Positions 5,634 through 12,983 of a DNA stretch of 16,687 nucleotides are shown here, in pieces (the stretch's first letter is position 1; every line of letters starts with the position of its first letter). Position numbers and translations under genes: made by a program. The notes beneath the pieces were generated by a model that was given only the letters and a program-made list of their open reading frames with translations, was not told the origin of the DNA and did not search any database. This DNA is from Candidatus Microgenomates bacterium (lineage in GTDB: Bacteria; Patescibacteria; Microgenomatia; JADHYG01): contig JADHYG010000021.1 in the NCBI GenBank assembly GCA_016782545.1, positions 1 through 16,687 on the forward strand. The letters are read 5' to 3'.

Positions 5634-6787
5634 AAAAAATCATCAAATTTAAAAAGGGTTAATTTTAGCACTGAGCTAAGAAAGAAAAAAATTATTTGTG
5701 GCCGCATTAGCCTACTTAAATTGACATCTTCGGTTAAAAAAGCTTTAAAGAAAAAATCTTCCTTAAAAAGTTTTTCTAAGGCAGGAGTTTTGTTGTGCCA
5801 CTTCCAGTTTGGAGGAAAGATGGCGATGCTCTCGAGAGATTTTTTGGCGGTCAAAGCTTTAAGATAAAAGGGGATTTTGATTTGATTTTGAAAAGATAAT
5901 GGAAGGGAAAGCTTAAAAACGCGGCTTCCTAATAGAAGAAAAAAGAGGGCAGTTTTTTGAAGATCATGTCTTTGGGTAAGTCGCCAAAATTTTTGCCAAT
6001 CGATTTGCTTTTCATAAAGCTTAGCTAAAGCGATAATATCATAAAGATTTCTCAAGCAGGTACAAAGATCACTTGAGAAATAATGGACAATTAAAAAAGT
6101 AAGGAAGTATTCTATTTCTGGCTCAAAAAAGTGATCCTTCCTCTTTCTAGAGTGTTTGAAAACTTCATCGGTTAAGCTTTTGACAACGGTTTCAGAGATT
6201 GGCCTAAATTCACCAATACTAGGGATGGCTATTTGGAGGTGAAGGTCAAGATAAGGGGAAGGAACTTTTCCTTTTTTAAAAAAACTTTTTTCTTGATAAA
6301 GAAAAGTTTTTTTGTTGAGCGGGTTTTTGAGAATAAGGTTTTCCCGTAAAGAATAGCCGTCTTTTTTAATTAATTCCTCGACTTTTTGCAAGCCATTTTT
6401 TTTTACTAGTAGATCGATATCGCCAGTGATAAAGATTTTGCCAGAATAAAGTTTTGGATAAGAAGAAAAATCCTTTAAAAGCACTACTTTTAGTTGCTTT
6501 TGATTAAAAATTTTACCCAGTGATTTTTTTTCTTTTTCTCCCATCATCTGTTGGGCAAGACAAGTAGTATAAATGTTGGTCAATTTTTCAAAAGAAGAAG
6601 AAGGTAGCTTTGATCGACATTTTTGGCAATCTAAAAAATGAGATAAAAATGTGGTGGCTTTGTTAAGTTGAGCCATTTTAAGTAATTGATTAAAGCCCTT
6701 TTTTGATAAAAGTTGGGGAAAAAGAGGACAAGAAAAAGGATTTTGCATTAAAGAAACTAAGATTTTAACAAGAGATTCTTTTTTCAT
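5594..6787 (-). CDS. Nucleotidyltransferase-fold protein (NTP_transf_5 type)
   Basis: A 397-residue protein of the uncharacterised nucleotidyltransferase group Pfam NTP_transf_5. The pattern is clear: 'LKVVLLKDFSSYPKLY' (99-114, in place of the usual 'LKG..l...yp'), 'TGDIDLLVKK' with the DxD pair D123/D125, the third acidic site 'YLDLHLQI' (179-186), and the later 'CTCLRNLYDIIAL' (242-254). Members are found in surface-polysaccharide loci and in Firmicutes lasso-peptide clusters beside PqqD-like proteins; the reaction has not been established for most of them. A PqqD-like gene lies 5 kb away in this window, but the two are not in one operon. The gene converges on and overlaps the metallophosphoesterase gene by 40 nt. 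No good Shine-Dalgarno precedes ATG 6787. The usual glycine of LKG is Asp here, which may matter for activity. Confidence 0.75.
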   Translation of the reverse strand: MKKESLVKILVSLMQNPFSCPLFPQLLSKKGFNQLLKMAQLNKATTFLSHFLDCQKCRSKLPSSSFEKLTNIYTTCLAQQMMGEKEKKSLGKIFNQKQLKVVLLKDFSSYPKLYSGKIFITGDIDLLVKKNGLQKVEELIKKDGYSLRENLILKNPLNKKTFLYQEKSFFKKGKVPSPYLDLHLQIAIPSIGEFRPISETVVKSLTDEVFKHSRKRKDHFFEPEIEYFLTFLIVHYFSSDLCTCLRNLYDIIALAKLYEKQIDWQKFWRLTQRHDLQKTALFFLLLGSRVFKLSLPLSFQNQIKIPFYLKALTAKKSLESIAIFPPNWKWHNKTPALEKLFKEDFFFKAFLTEDVNLSRLMRPQIIFFFLSSVLKLTLFKFDDFFQSPTKTFFISKK

Positions 6788-6813
6788 CTTTAATAGTATT
6801 GTGGGTGGGACAT

Positions 6814-6897
6814 TATTCTTCGAGCGAGGCTAAAAGCCGAGTCGAGAAGTCTCATTGATGGTTAGTTCTCGACTCACTTACATTCGCTCGAACAATA
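6814..6897. repeat. Three-armed inverted-repeat structure between divergent genes
   Basis: The outer arms are TTCGAGCGA (6819-6827) and TCGCTCGAA (6884-6892), extended by TATT/AATA across a C-C mismatch (6814-6817 / 6894-6897). Within them lie a mini-hairpin GGCTAAAAGCC (6828-6838) and a perfect 10-nt stem GAGTCGAGAA (6839-6848) with TTCTCGACTC (6866-6875) closing a 17-nt loop. Together these predict a three-way junction filling most of the 146-nt gap between the minus-strand nucleotidyltransferase-like gene and the plus-strand ligase gene. It contains no T-tract, does not follow any gene end, and is not a tRNA. It could be a structured leader, a protein-binding site or a small mobile hairpin. 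Confidence 0.75.
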
Positions 6898-6929
6898 AAG
6901 TTGTTATTTATCTCCCAGCCATAGTATTA

Positions 6930-6935
6930 TATAAT
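6930..6935 (+). promoter_or_regulatory. Candidate -10 box for the long plus-strand operon
   Basis: TATAAT at 6930-6935 is the only exact -10 hexamer in the gap before the long operon. It overlaps ATG 6934; if used, transcription would start near 6942 and the first usable start would be ATG 6949, giving an almost leaderless mRNA. The -35 region is poor (TTTATC at 6907-6912, 17 nt spacing). Confidence 0.35.
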
Positions 6936-8370
6936 GAAAAAGATTCTTATGAAAGAAAATATTTCCAGAAAAATTCTTATTGCTCAACTAGTTCTTTATG
7001 GACTGCTGTTTTTTAGTTTTAATAATAAAACTTTTTTTCCAGCAGTTGGTCTTTTTAGCCTTTATCTTTTTTATCTTTTAGAAGACTGGAAAAAAGCACT
7101 TTGGTTGACCTTGGTAGCGATTTTTCCATTTGGCTGGGGGTTGAGGACTTTTAAAGTGGAGATTCCTTTGCCTTTTTATTTTCGCTCTCCAAGACAGGAC
7201 ATATTGTTTTTGCATTTTTCGATCACAGCGAGATTTTTGATTTCTTTTTTTCTTTTGAGTGTCTTGAGCTTTAAAAAAAAGAAACCGCTTTCATTTGACA
7301 AAACCGATCTTTTACTGATGATCTTTTTGCTTCTAGGAACAGTTTCTCTTTTTAACTCAAGTTATCTTGAGCTAAGCCTTATTGGTTTTTCTTTTATTCC
7401 TCAGGCTGTCTTGGCTTATTATGTGGCCAGATATTTTTTGGAGGATAAAAAGCTTTTACCACTAACAATTCAGACATTATTTGTTTTGGCAATCTTCGAA
7501 GGCTTTTTTGCCATTGGTCAATTTTTACTGAAAAGGCCTTTGGGAAGAATTCTCGAAGAAGGGTTAATGCTTGCGCCTTTGGGAAAAGCAGCGGCAGAGA
7601 ATATTTTCCAATCTCGCTCTATGGGTACTTTCACTGATCCTAATACGATGGCAATTTTTTGGTTAATGCTCGTGTCTTTAATTTTAAGCCAGATTGTTTG
7701 TAAAAATCCTTTGCTAAAAAGAAGAAGGTTTCTTTCTTTGGCGTTTCTTTTTTCTTTGGCAGGACTAATTTTCACTTTTAGCAGAGCGGCTTGGGCGATT
7801 TTCTTTGTTGTCACGGCAGTTTTCTTGTTTTATCTCGTTAAAAAAAGGATTTTTTCTTTCAAATATAAATCTCTTTTTTGGGTGATTGCCGCTATTTTCT
7901 TGATTGCTTCACCGCTTTTGATGCAAAGGGTTTTAAGTTTAAAACTTTCTCTTTGGAGCGATTATGGAGAACATAGCACCTTAAGCTCTCGACTGGATCT
8001 TGCCAAAGAAGCGGTTTACATCATCAGTCAACATCCTTTTTTAGGGACTGGGCCAGGAAATTTTTTATCAGCGATGATGGTTAATAATTTTACCGGCGTT
8101 GCCAACCATTTTCTTTATCCAGTCCATAATCTTTATCTTCTTTTGGCTTCGGAATTGGGTTTACCCGCGCTTGGTTGTTTTTTGATTTTTTTACTCTTGA
8201 TCCTAAAAAGCTCATTATCCCACGCTGGGACTGAGAAAGAATTTCAAGGAATAAAGCTTGGACTGCTAATGGGAGTTTTTGCTTATCTTTTGGCCGCCCT
8301 GGTTTATACTGCCGACAGAATAAATTTTGAGTTTTTCTTTTTAATGTTGGGGATTTTAAGGAGTTTATGA
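6934..8370 (+). CDS. O-antigen ligase / polymerase-like membrane protein
   Basis: A 478-residue polytopic protein of the Wzy_C (WaaL/Wzy) superfamily, which joins or polymerises glycans carried on undecaprenyl lipid at the outer face of the membrane. Diagnostic segments are 'RSMGTFTDPNTMA' (228-240), 'TFSRAAWAI' (281-289), 'SSRLDLAKEA' (351-360), 'HPFLGTGPGNF' (367-377) and 'PVHNLYLLLASELGL' (396-410), where H398 corresponds to the histidine needed in ligases. About a dozen hydrophobic spans are visible, with a long external loop between roughly 330 and 400, as in the family. It is the first gene of the long plus-strand operon and overlaps the next gene as ATGA. ATG 6949 (473 aa) is an alternative start because a -10 box covers 6930-6935; neither start has a Shine-Dalgarno. 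Whether it is a polymerase or a ligase cannot be told from sequence alone. Confidence 0.88.
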   Translation: MKKILMKENISRKILIAQLVLYGLLFFSFNNKTFFPAVGLFSLYLFYLLEDWKKALWLTLVAIFPFGWGLRTFKVEIPLPFYFRSPRQDILFLHFSITARFLISFFLLSVLSFKKKKPLSFDKTDLLLMIFLLLGTVSLFNSSYLELSLIGFSFIPQAVLAYYVARYFLEDKKLLPLTIQTLFVLAIFEGFFAIGQFLLKRPLGRILEEGLMLAPLGKAAAENIFQSRSMGTFTDPNTMAIFWLMLVSLILSQIVCKNPLLKRRRFLSLAFLFSLAGLIFTFSRAAWAIFFVVTAVFLFYLVKKRIFSFKYKSLFWVIAAIFLIASPLLMQRVLSLKLSLWSDYGEHSTLSSRLDLAKEAVYIISQHPFLGTGPGNFLSAMMVNNFTGVANHFLYPVHNLYLLLASELGLPALGCFLIFLLLILKSSLSHAGTEKEFQGIKLGLLMGVFAYLLAALVYTADRINFEFFFLMLGILRSL

Positions 8371-9458
8371 GAAAAGAGATTGTTTTTTACCAACTTTCTT
8401 TAGCAGGAAAAGCTTTTTTGGCGCCCTTTTATTTTGGAAAAAAGAAGGTTTCTTTTAAGCCAACTTTTGTTTCTTTGGAAGTTGAGGATGGCTGTAACTT
8501 AAGATGTCTTCACTGTGACATCTGGAAAAAAAGAAAAAAGCTTAAAAGAATGAGGTTGAGCGAGATGAAAAAAGTGGTGAGAGAGCTTAAAAAATGGTTA
8601 GGGGTTTTTCAGCTTAATTTAACCGGGGGCGAGCCGTTTTTAAACAAAGAGACAATTCCTTTAATAAAATATGCCTCAAGTTTAGGAATTTTGGTGCATA
8701 CAAACTCGAATGGGTTTTTAATTGATGGGACTTTAGCGAAAAGGATAGTGGCGAGTGGTTTAAATAGTATCAGCATTTCGTTAGACAACCTTGATCCTAA
8801 AGTTCACAATCGCTTAAGGGGTAATTCTCAAGTATTCAAAAGAGCTGTTCGTGCTTTGAGTTCGCTTTCTAAGTTTAGAAAGCCGTCAAGGCCATTTTTG
8901 TCGGTGACGACGATTATAATGAAACCAACGCTGTCTGGATTGGAGAAACTAGCTTTTTGGGCAAAAGAAGAAGGGATTGATGCGATTTATTTTCAATCTC
9001 TTTGGCAAAACTTTGGGGCCGAATACGATCAAGATTGGTTTAAAAAAAGTCCTCTTTGGCCGAAAGATTATAAAAAAGCTAAAAAGGTTTTAGATTGTTT
9101 ACTAAAACTCAAAAAAAACGGTTATCCTATTGGAAATAGTTTTGAGGATTTTGAAAGATATAAAAGTTATTATCGCGATCCTATTACTTTTGGTGGGGAG
9201 AAAAAATGTTTTATTGGCGTTAATAATTTTGCCATTGATATTGCCGGAGATGTCCGACTTTGTTTTAATTTCCCTTCGATAGGCAATATCTTAAAAGAAA
9301 AACCCGAGGAGATTTGGAATGGGAGAGAGGCTCAAAAACAGAGGTTAAAGATTGCTGGTTGTCAGCGTGGTTGTAAAGTCCTACTTTGTAACCGGATAAT
9401 GAGTAGAAAAGAGGCGTTAGTACTACTGGTGAATAAAGCCAGAAGATTTTTAAGATGA
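8367..9458 (+). CDS. Radical SAM enzyme with SPASM-like C-terminus, copy 1
   Basis: A 363-residue radical SAM protein. The 4Fe-4S/SAM site is 'CNLRCLHC' (Cys 43, 47, 50; CxxxCxxC), followed by 'LTGGEP' (85-90) and 'SNGFLI' and 'SISLDNLDP' segments of the barrel. The C-terminal part carries further cysteines spaced like a SPASM/twitch auxiliary cluster: Cys 281 and 299 ('CFIGVNNFAIDIAGDVRLC') and Cys 332, 336, 341 ('CQRGCKVLLC'). SPASM proteins commonly modify peptides, but others act on sugars or cofactors, and the substrate here is unknown. It overlaps the genes on both sides as ATGA (8367-8370 and 9455-9458), so translation is coupled with a ligase-like protein and a GT4 glycosyltransferase. 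It is a paralogue of 11867-12979, sharing a distinctive 'DWFKKSPLWP' segment (223-232 here). A role in maturing the glycan or a surface peptide is inference. Confidence 0.88.
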   Translation: MRKEIVFYQLSLAGKAFLAPFYFGKKKVSFKPTFVSLEVEDGCNLRCLHCDIWKKRKKLKRMRLSEMKKVVRELKKWLGVFQLNLTGGEPFLNKETIPLIKYASSLGILVHTNSNGFLIDGTLAKRIVASGLNSISISLDNLDPKVHNRLRGNSQVFKRAVRALSSLSKFRKPSRPFLSVTTIIMKPTLSGLEKLAFWAKEEGIDAIYFQSLWQNFGAEYDQDWFKKSPLWPKDYKKAKKVLDCLLKLKKNGYPIGNSFEDFERYKSYYRDPITFGGEKKCFIGVNNFAIDIAGDVRLCFNFPSIGNILKEKPEEIWNGREAQKQRLKIAGCQRGCKVLLCNRIMSRKEALVLLVNKARRFLR

Positions 9459-10642
9459 AAATTCTTTTTCTTACTCAATTTTTACCTTATCCGCTCGATA
9501 ATGGGGGCGCGATTAAAACTTTTCAAACCCTGAGAATATTGAGCCAAAAGCACAAGGTTTACTTGTTTTGTTTTTTGGAAAGAGAGGAAAAGAAAAAACA
9601 TCAAAGACTTCTTGAAGAAAAGTTGGAGATAAAGGTAAAAACGGTTATTTCTCATCTTCCTCTTTCGGAGTTTCGGGAGATTAAAAAAGATATTTTAAAA
9701 AGCATTTTCTCACCCCTGCCCTTTATTGTTTATCGCTATCAAGACAAAAAACTGGCGGGGCTTGTTAAAGAAAGGATTAGAAAGGGTATTGATGCGATTC
9801 ATGTTGACCATTTGAATATGGCGACTTACTTGCCGGATCATAAAAGTTGTCTTTGGGTCTTAGAAGAGCACAATATTGAGTCTGAGTTTAACTTAAGAAT
9901 TTTTAAAAAGGAAAAGTTTAATAAGTTTAAAATTTTTAGTTTTTTAGAGATGGTAAAAGCTGATTTTTACGAAAAGAGGATTATTTCCAATTTTGACTAT
10001 TGGTTTGCGATCAGTAAAGTGGACAAGGAGAAGCTGATTAGGCGAGGAGCCAAGCAAGAAAAAACATTCTTTTTACCCGTTAGTTTTAAGACAAAATCTT
10101 TTTTTTCTTTTAAAAAGGACAGATTGAACATTTTTTTTGTTGGTGATTTGGCTTGGTGGCCCAATAAAGACGGAGTTTTGTGGTTTATAAGAGAAATTTT
10201 TCCGTTGATCAAAAACAAAATTAGCAAAGTCCAGCTTTTTTTGATGGGCAGAAGAGCCGGAGAAGAGATTAAAAAGCTTGTTTCTTTGGACTCTCAGATA
10301 AAACTCTTGGGCAATGTTAAAAGCCTTAAAAAATATTTAAAAAACGCTTCTTGCTGTGTTGCTCCTTTAAGAGGAGGGGGTGGGGTAAAGATTAAGGTTT
10401 TAACCAGCCTGGCAAGCGGTGTTCCCGTTGTTTCAACGACGATCGGAGCTGAAGGAATTGAGATTAAAGATGGCGATGAGATAATTTTGGCGAATAAGCC
10501 AGCGGATTTTGCCAAAGCTGTTGTCTCGGTTTTAAAAAGCAGAGATTTAGCCGAAAGCTTTTCTAAAGCTGGTCTTGATTTTATTAAAAAAAATTATAAT
10601 GAAGAAAAAGCTAAGGCGGTTTTAGATAACGTCTATAAATAA
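9455..10642 (+). CDS. Family 4 glycosyltransferase (GT-B), copy 1
   Basis: A 395-residue GT-B enzyme that would add a sugar from a nucleotide donor to the lipid-linked glycan in the cytoplasm. The N-terminal domain starts 'MKILFLTQFLPYPLDNGGAIKT', with the acceptor-side glycine turn. The second domain begins at 'FVGDLAWWPNKDGVLWF' (about residue 228). The donor-site helix is 'APLRGGGGVKIKVLTSLASGVPVVST' (about 302-327), the usual GT4 G-G-x-K pattern with the K-x-x-E glutamate not seen (K-V-L-T instead). It overlaps the preceding radical SAM gene as ATGA. The partial gene at 16068 is a clear paralogue: both begin 'MKILF[LI]TQFLPYP.D.GG.IKT' and have '[LE]EHNI.SE' in the middle. A repeat-bounded cassette begins 2 nt after its stop and separates it from the next biosynthetic gene. 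Confidence 0.9.
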   Translation: MKILFLTQFLPYPLDNGGAIKTFQTLRILSQKHKVYLFCFLEREEKKKHQRLLEEKLEIKVKTVISHLPLSEFREIKKDILKSIFSPLPFIVYRYQDKKLAGLVKERIRKGIDAIHVDHLNMATYLPDHKSCLWVLEEHNIESEFNLRIFKKEKFNKFKIFSFLEMVKADFYEKRIISNFDYWFAISKVDKEKLIRRGAKQEKTFFLPVSFKTKSFFSFKKDRLNIFFVGDLAWWPNKDGVLWFIREIFPLIKNKISKVQLFLMGRRAGEEIKKLVSLDSQIKLLGNVKSLKKYLKNASCCVAPLRGGGGVKIKVLTSLASGVPVVSTTIGAEGIEIKDGDEIILANKPADFAKAVVSVLKSRDLAESFSKAGLDFIKKNYNEEKAKAVLDNVYK

Positions 10643-10643
10643 A

Positions 10644-11119
10644 TATTGCTAATTGTTAATAGTTAATTGTTGATAGAGAAAATGAGTAAAACTTTTAAAC
10701 TAGAAGATATAAACGCTTATCGAATAGCCTCGGAACTGTCTGATTATGTTTGGGAAATTGTTTCTCAGTGGCCTTGGTTTGCCAAAAAGACTTTAGGGAC
10801 TCAATTTGTAGACGCTGCCGATTCAATTGCTGCTAATATTGCCGAGGGCTATGGTAGATATCATAAAAAAGACAAGGTTAAATTCTACTATAACTCTAGA
10901 GCTTCTGTTTTTGAATCCGCTCACTGGTGTAAAAAGGCATTTAAGAGAAAGCTTATTTCAGTTGAGGAGGAAAAGCACATTTTAAGTGGACTAAGAGAAC
11001 TTCCGAAAGAAATTAATACGATTATAAAACTGACGATGGAAAAATTGAAAAGATAACATTAATAGTTAATAGTTAATTGGAAAATCTAATTAACAATTAG
11101 CTATCAGCAATTAGCTATC
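10644..11119 (+). mobile_element. Repeat-bounded four-helix-bundle cassette B
   Basis: A 124-codon gene (10682-11056) sits between AT-rich inverted ends: 10644-10676 (begins TATTGCTAATTGTTAATAG) and 11086-11119 (ends CAGCAATTAGCTATC). They match at 25 of 33 positions by manual alignment, and three mismatches would be G-U pairs in RNA. Extra direct copies of ATAGTTAAT-like units occur at 11061-11077. The element starts 2 nt after one gene and ends 4 nt before the next in an operon whose other junctions are overlaps or gaps of a few bases, so it looks inserted. The end repeat has taken the place of any ribosome binding site for the downstream gene. It shares ends and ORF with cassette A (2536-2986) and, like it, points the same way as the interrupted operon. 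Confidence 0.65.
10682..11056 (+). CDS. Four-helix-bundle protein (S23 / 23S rRNA intervening-protein family), copy 2
   Basis: A 124-residue paralogue of the protein at 2572-2946, with the same length and about 70% identity. The most conserved block is the helix 2-3 region 'SIAANIAEGYGRYHKKDK' and 'KFYYNSRASVFESAHW', the family signature; differences concentrate in the first 5 residues and in helix 4 after residue 90. ATG 10682 is preferred over the in-frame TTG 10667: it makes the two paralogues equal in length, and the extra residues would be encoded by the end repeat. GAGAAA before the start is only a weak ribosome binding site. The gene reads with the surrounding operon and would be made from its mRNA. 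Function is unknown; an RNA- or DNA-binding role is suggested by the family's basic surface and by its usual place in stem-bounded intervening sequences. Confidence 0.88.
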   Translation: MSKTFKLEDINAYRIASELSDYVWEIVSQWPWFAKKTLGTQFVDAADSIAANIAEGYGRYHKKDKVKFYYNSRASVFESAHWCKKAFKRKLISVEEEKHILSGLRELPKEINTIIKLTMEKLKR

Positions 11120-11123
11120 TTTT

Positions 11124-11870
11124 ATGTCTCGTATCTTTTTTGCTGATTTGCCAATCGATAGGGTTTCTATAAAAACAATTGTTCCTGAACTTGTAGGATT
11201 GGTTAAAGAGGCTCGAAAGCGGCCGTATTTTGTCACCTATCTCAATGCACATTGTGCCAATTTAGCGCTGAAGAACCAAAAATATCGTCAGATTTTAAAA
11301 AAAGCTGATTTGGTTTATGCTGATGGCTTTGGTATTGTTTTGGCGGCCAGGGTTTTTGGGTATAAGTTGCCGGGCAGGTTGACGGCTAAAGATTTTTTTG
11401 ACGAGTTTTGTAAAAGGGCAGAAAGAGAGGGAAACACGATTTATTTTCTTGGAGGGGAAAGGGGAGTGGCCGAGAAAATGACAAAGACTCTAAAAGAAAA
11501 ATATCCTCGACTTAAAATTTTAGGGAACCATCATGGCTGTTTTGGGAAGAGCGATGAAAAGGAGATAATTAGACAAGTGAACATTCTTAAACCTGATTTT
11601 CTTTTGGTTGGAATGGGAGTGCCGAAACAAGAACAATGGCTTAAGAAAAATCTTGTTCATCTTAAGGTCAAAGTTGGTTGGTGTGTGGGCGGGCTTTTTG
11701 ATTTTGTTTCTGGAGAAAAGCCCAAATGCCCTTGGTGGTTGGGGGATTTGGGTTTTGAGTGGCTTTTTCGGCTGATCACCGAGCCAAAAAGACTCTGGAA
11801 AAGATATTTGATTGAATTGCCCTCTTTTGGTTATACTTTAATGAGATTAAAATTTAAAAAAGCAATATGA
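11124..11870 (+). CDS. WecG/TagA/CpsF family glycosyltransferase (GT26)
   Basis: A 248-residue enzyme of the WecG/TagA/CpsF family, which typically adds N-acetylmannosamine(-uronate) or a related sugar to a lipid-linked first sugar in surface glycan synthesis. All main motifs are present: 'VTYLNAHCANLAL' (37-49), 'YADGFGIVLAAR' with the catalytic-type Asp 67, 'RLTAKDFFDEF' (85-95), 'YFLGGERGVAEK' (107-118), 'GMGVPKQEQW' (163-172) and the C-terminal membrane-binding 'EWLFRLITEPKRLWKRY' (212-228). The length is normal. ATG 11124 is 4 nt from the end of the repeat arm of cassette B and lacks a Shine-Dalgarno, so its native leader was probably replaced. The stop overlaps the next gene's start as ATGA. 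The exact sugar cannot be read from the sequence. Confidence 0.93.
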   Translation: MSRIFFADLPIDRVSIKTIVPELVGLVKEARKRPYFVTYLNAHCANLALKNQKYRQILKKADLVYADGFGIVLAARVFGYKLPGRLTAKDFFDEFCKRAEREGNTIYFLGGERGVAEKMTKTLKEKYPRLKILGNHHGCFGKSDEKEIIRQVNILKPDFLLVGMGVPKQEQWLKKNLVHLKVKVGWCVGGLFDFVSGEKPKCPWWLGDLGFEWLFRLITEPKRLWKRYLIELPSFGYTLMRLKFKKAI

Positions 11871-12979
11871 AAAATCCTTTTCGCCTTTTTCAGTACGGAC
11901 TTGTTTATACCAAGAACTATTTTTTAGAATCTTTAGCGGTTCGTTTTCCTAAAATTATTCCCAAGCCTCTTTATGTGGGTTTAAGCGTGGGAACGATTTG
12001 TAATTTCCGCTGTAAACAGTGTGATCTTTGGAGAGTTCCAACAAGGCCGGAAAAATATTTAACCACAAAACAAGTTAAGAGTATTTTAAAAGATTTAAGA
12101 AATTGGTTGGGTCCTTTCCGCTTGTTTTTTACAGGCAGTGAGCCTTTTTTAAGAGAAGATATTGTTGAGATTTTAAAATTTGCCTCAAAAAAAAATATTT
12201 ACACGATTTTAACTTCCAATGGTTGGTTGGTCGATGAGAAAATGGCTGAAAAGATAATTGTTAGTGGATTGGACGTGATTTGCATTTCTTTAGATGGAGC
12301 CGATCCGAAGACTCATAATTTTTTAAGGGGAAAAGAGGGTGCTTTCAAAAAAGCGGTGGCGGTTTTGAAAAATTTAAAGAAAGCTCGGAAGAGATCAAAA
12401 GCTCCTGCTATTTATATAAATACAGTGATTATGAAGCAAAATTTAGGCCAGCTTGAAAGTTTAGTAAAACTGACGGCAGAAATCGGCATTGATGCCATCC
12501 GCTTTGAAGCCTTAGAATCGAAATGGCTTTTTGGTAATGCTGATTACAACTCAGACTGGTTTAAAAAAAGCCCTCTTTGGCCTACGGATTGGCAAAAAAT
12601 CAAAAAAGTGTTTGATGGGTTGAAGGAATTAAAAAAAACAGGGTTTCCGATTAAAAATACTTTCAAAGAGCTTGAAGACTTGAAAATTTATTATAAAAAT
12701 CCTCTTGCGATTACTGAAAGATATAAGTTTTGTTTTACTGGAGTGAGAAATTTCTCAGTTGATGAGTATGGCAAGGTCAAACTTTGTTTTGGCATGGAGC
12801 CGGTCGGTGATCTTTTAAAACAAAAGCCTTGGGAAGTTTGGCATGGAAAGAAAGCAGAAGGGTTAAGAGAAGTCATTAGAAACTGTCAGCGCTATTGCCG
12901 AATCTTGCCTTGTAATAAAAGAGAAGAGTTGCCACAAATTTTCAGTTCATCCTTAAAGAGATTGCTAAAAAAATATTGA
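11867..12979 (+). CDS. Radical SAM enzyme with SPASM-like C-terminus, copy 2
   Basis: A 370-residue paralogue of the radical SAM protein at 8367-9458. The cluster site is 'CNFRCKQC' (Cys 45, 49, 52). The usual GGEP is changed to 'TGSEP' (89-93), a variant that also occurs in some active enzymes. 'TSNGWLV' and 'ISLDGADPKTHNFLRG' follow. Auxiliary cysteines are Cys 289 and 307 ('CFTGVRNFSVDEYGKVKLC') and Cys 340, 344, 349 ('CQRYCRILPC'), in the same arrangement as in copy 1. Shared segments include 'DWFKKSPLWP' and a later 'G[YF]PI.N[ST]F'. The N-terminus 'NPFRLFQYGLVYTKNYFLE' is amphipathic and differs most. It overlaps the GT26 gene as ATGA and lies 4 nt before a PMT-type gene. Each radical SAM copy therefore follows a glycan-assembly gene, which suggests two related steps on one product; the chemistry is unknown. 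Confidence 0.88.
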   Translation: MKNPFRLFQYGLVYTKNYFLESLAVRFPKIIPKPLYVGLSVGTICNFRCKQCDLWRVPTRPEKYLTTKQVKSILKDLRNWLGPFRLFFTGSEPFLREDIVEILKFASKKNIYTILTSNGWLVDEKMAEKIIVSGLDVICISLDGADPKTHNFLRGKEGAFKKAVAVLKNLKKARKRSKAPAIYINTVIMKQNLGQLESLVKLTAEIGIDAIRFEALESKWLFGNADYNSDWFKKSPLWPTDWQKIKKVFDGLKELKKTGFPIKNTFKELEDLKIYYKNPLAITERYKFCFTGVRNFSVDEYGKVKLCFGMEPVGDLLKQKPWEVWHGKKAEGLREVIRNCQRYCRILPCNKREELPQIFSSSLKRLLKKY

Positions 12980-12983
12980 CTTT

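Noticed and set aside
6814..6897. Three-armed structure as a tRNA or rho-independent terminator
   Set aside because: No T-loop GTTCRA pattern with CCA-side acceptor pairing, wrong arm sizes for a tRNA, no T-tract, and it lies between two gene starts.
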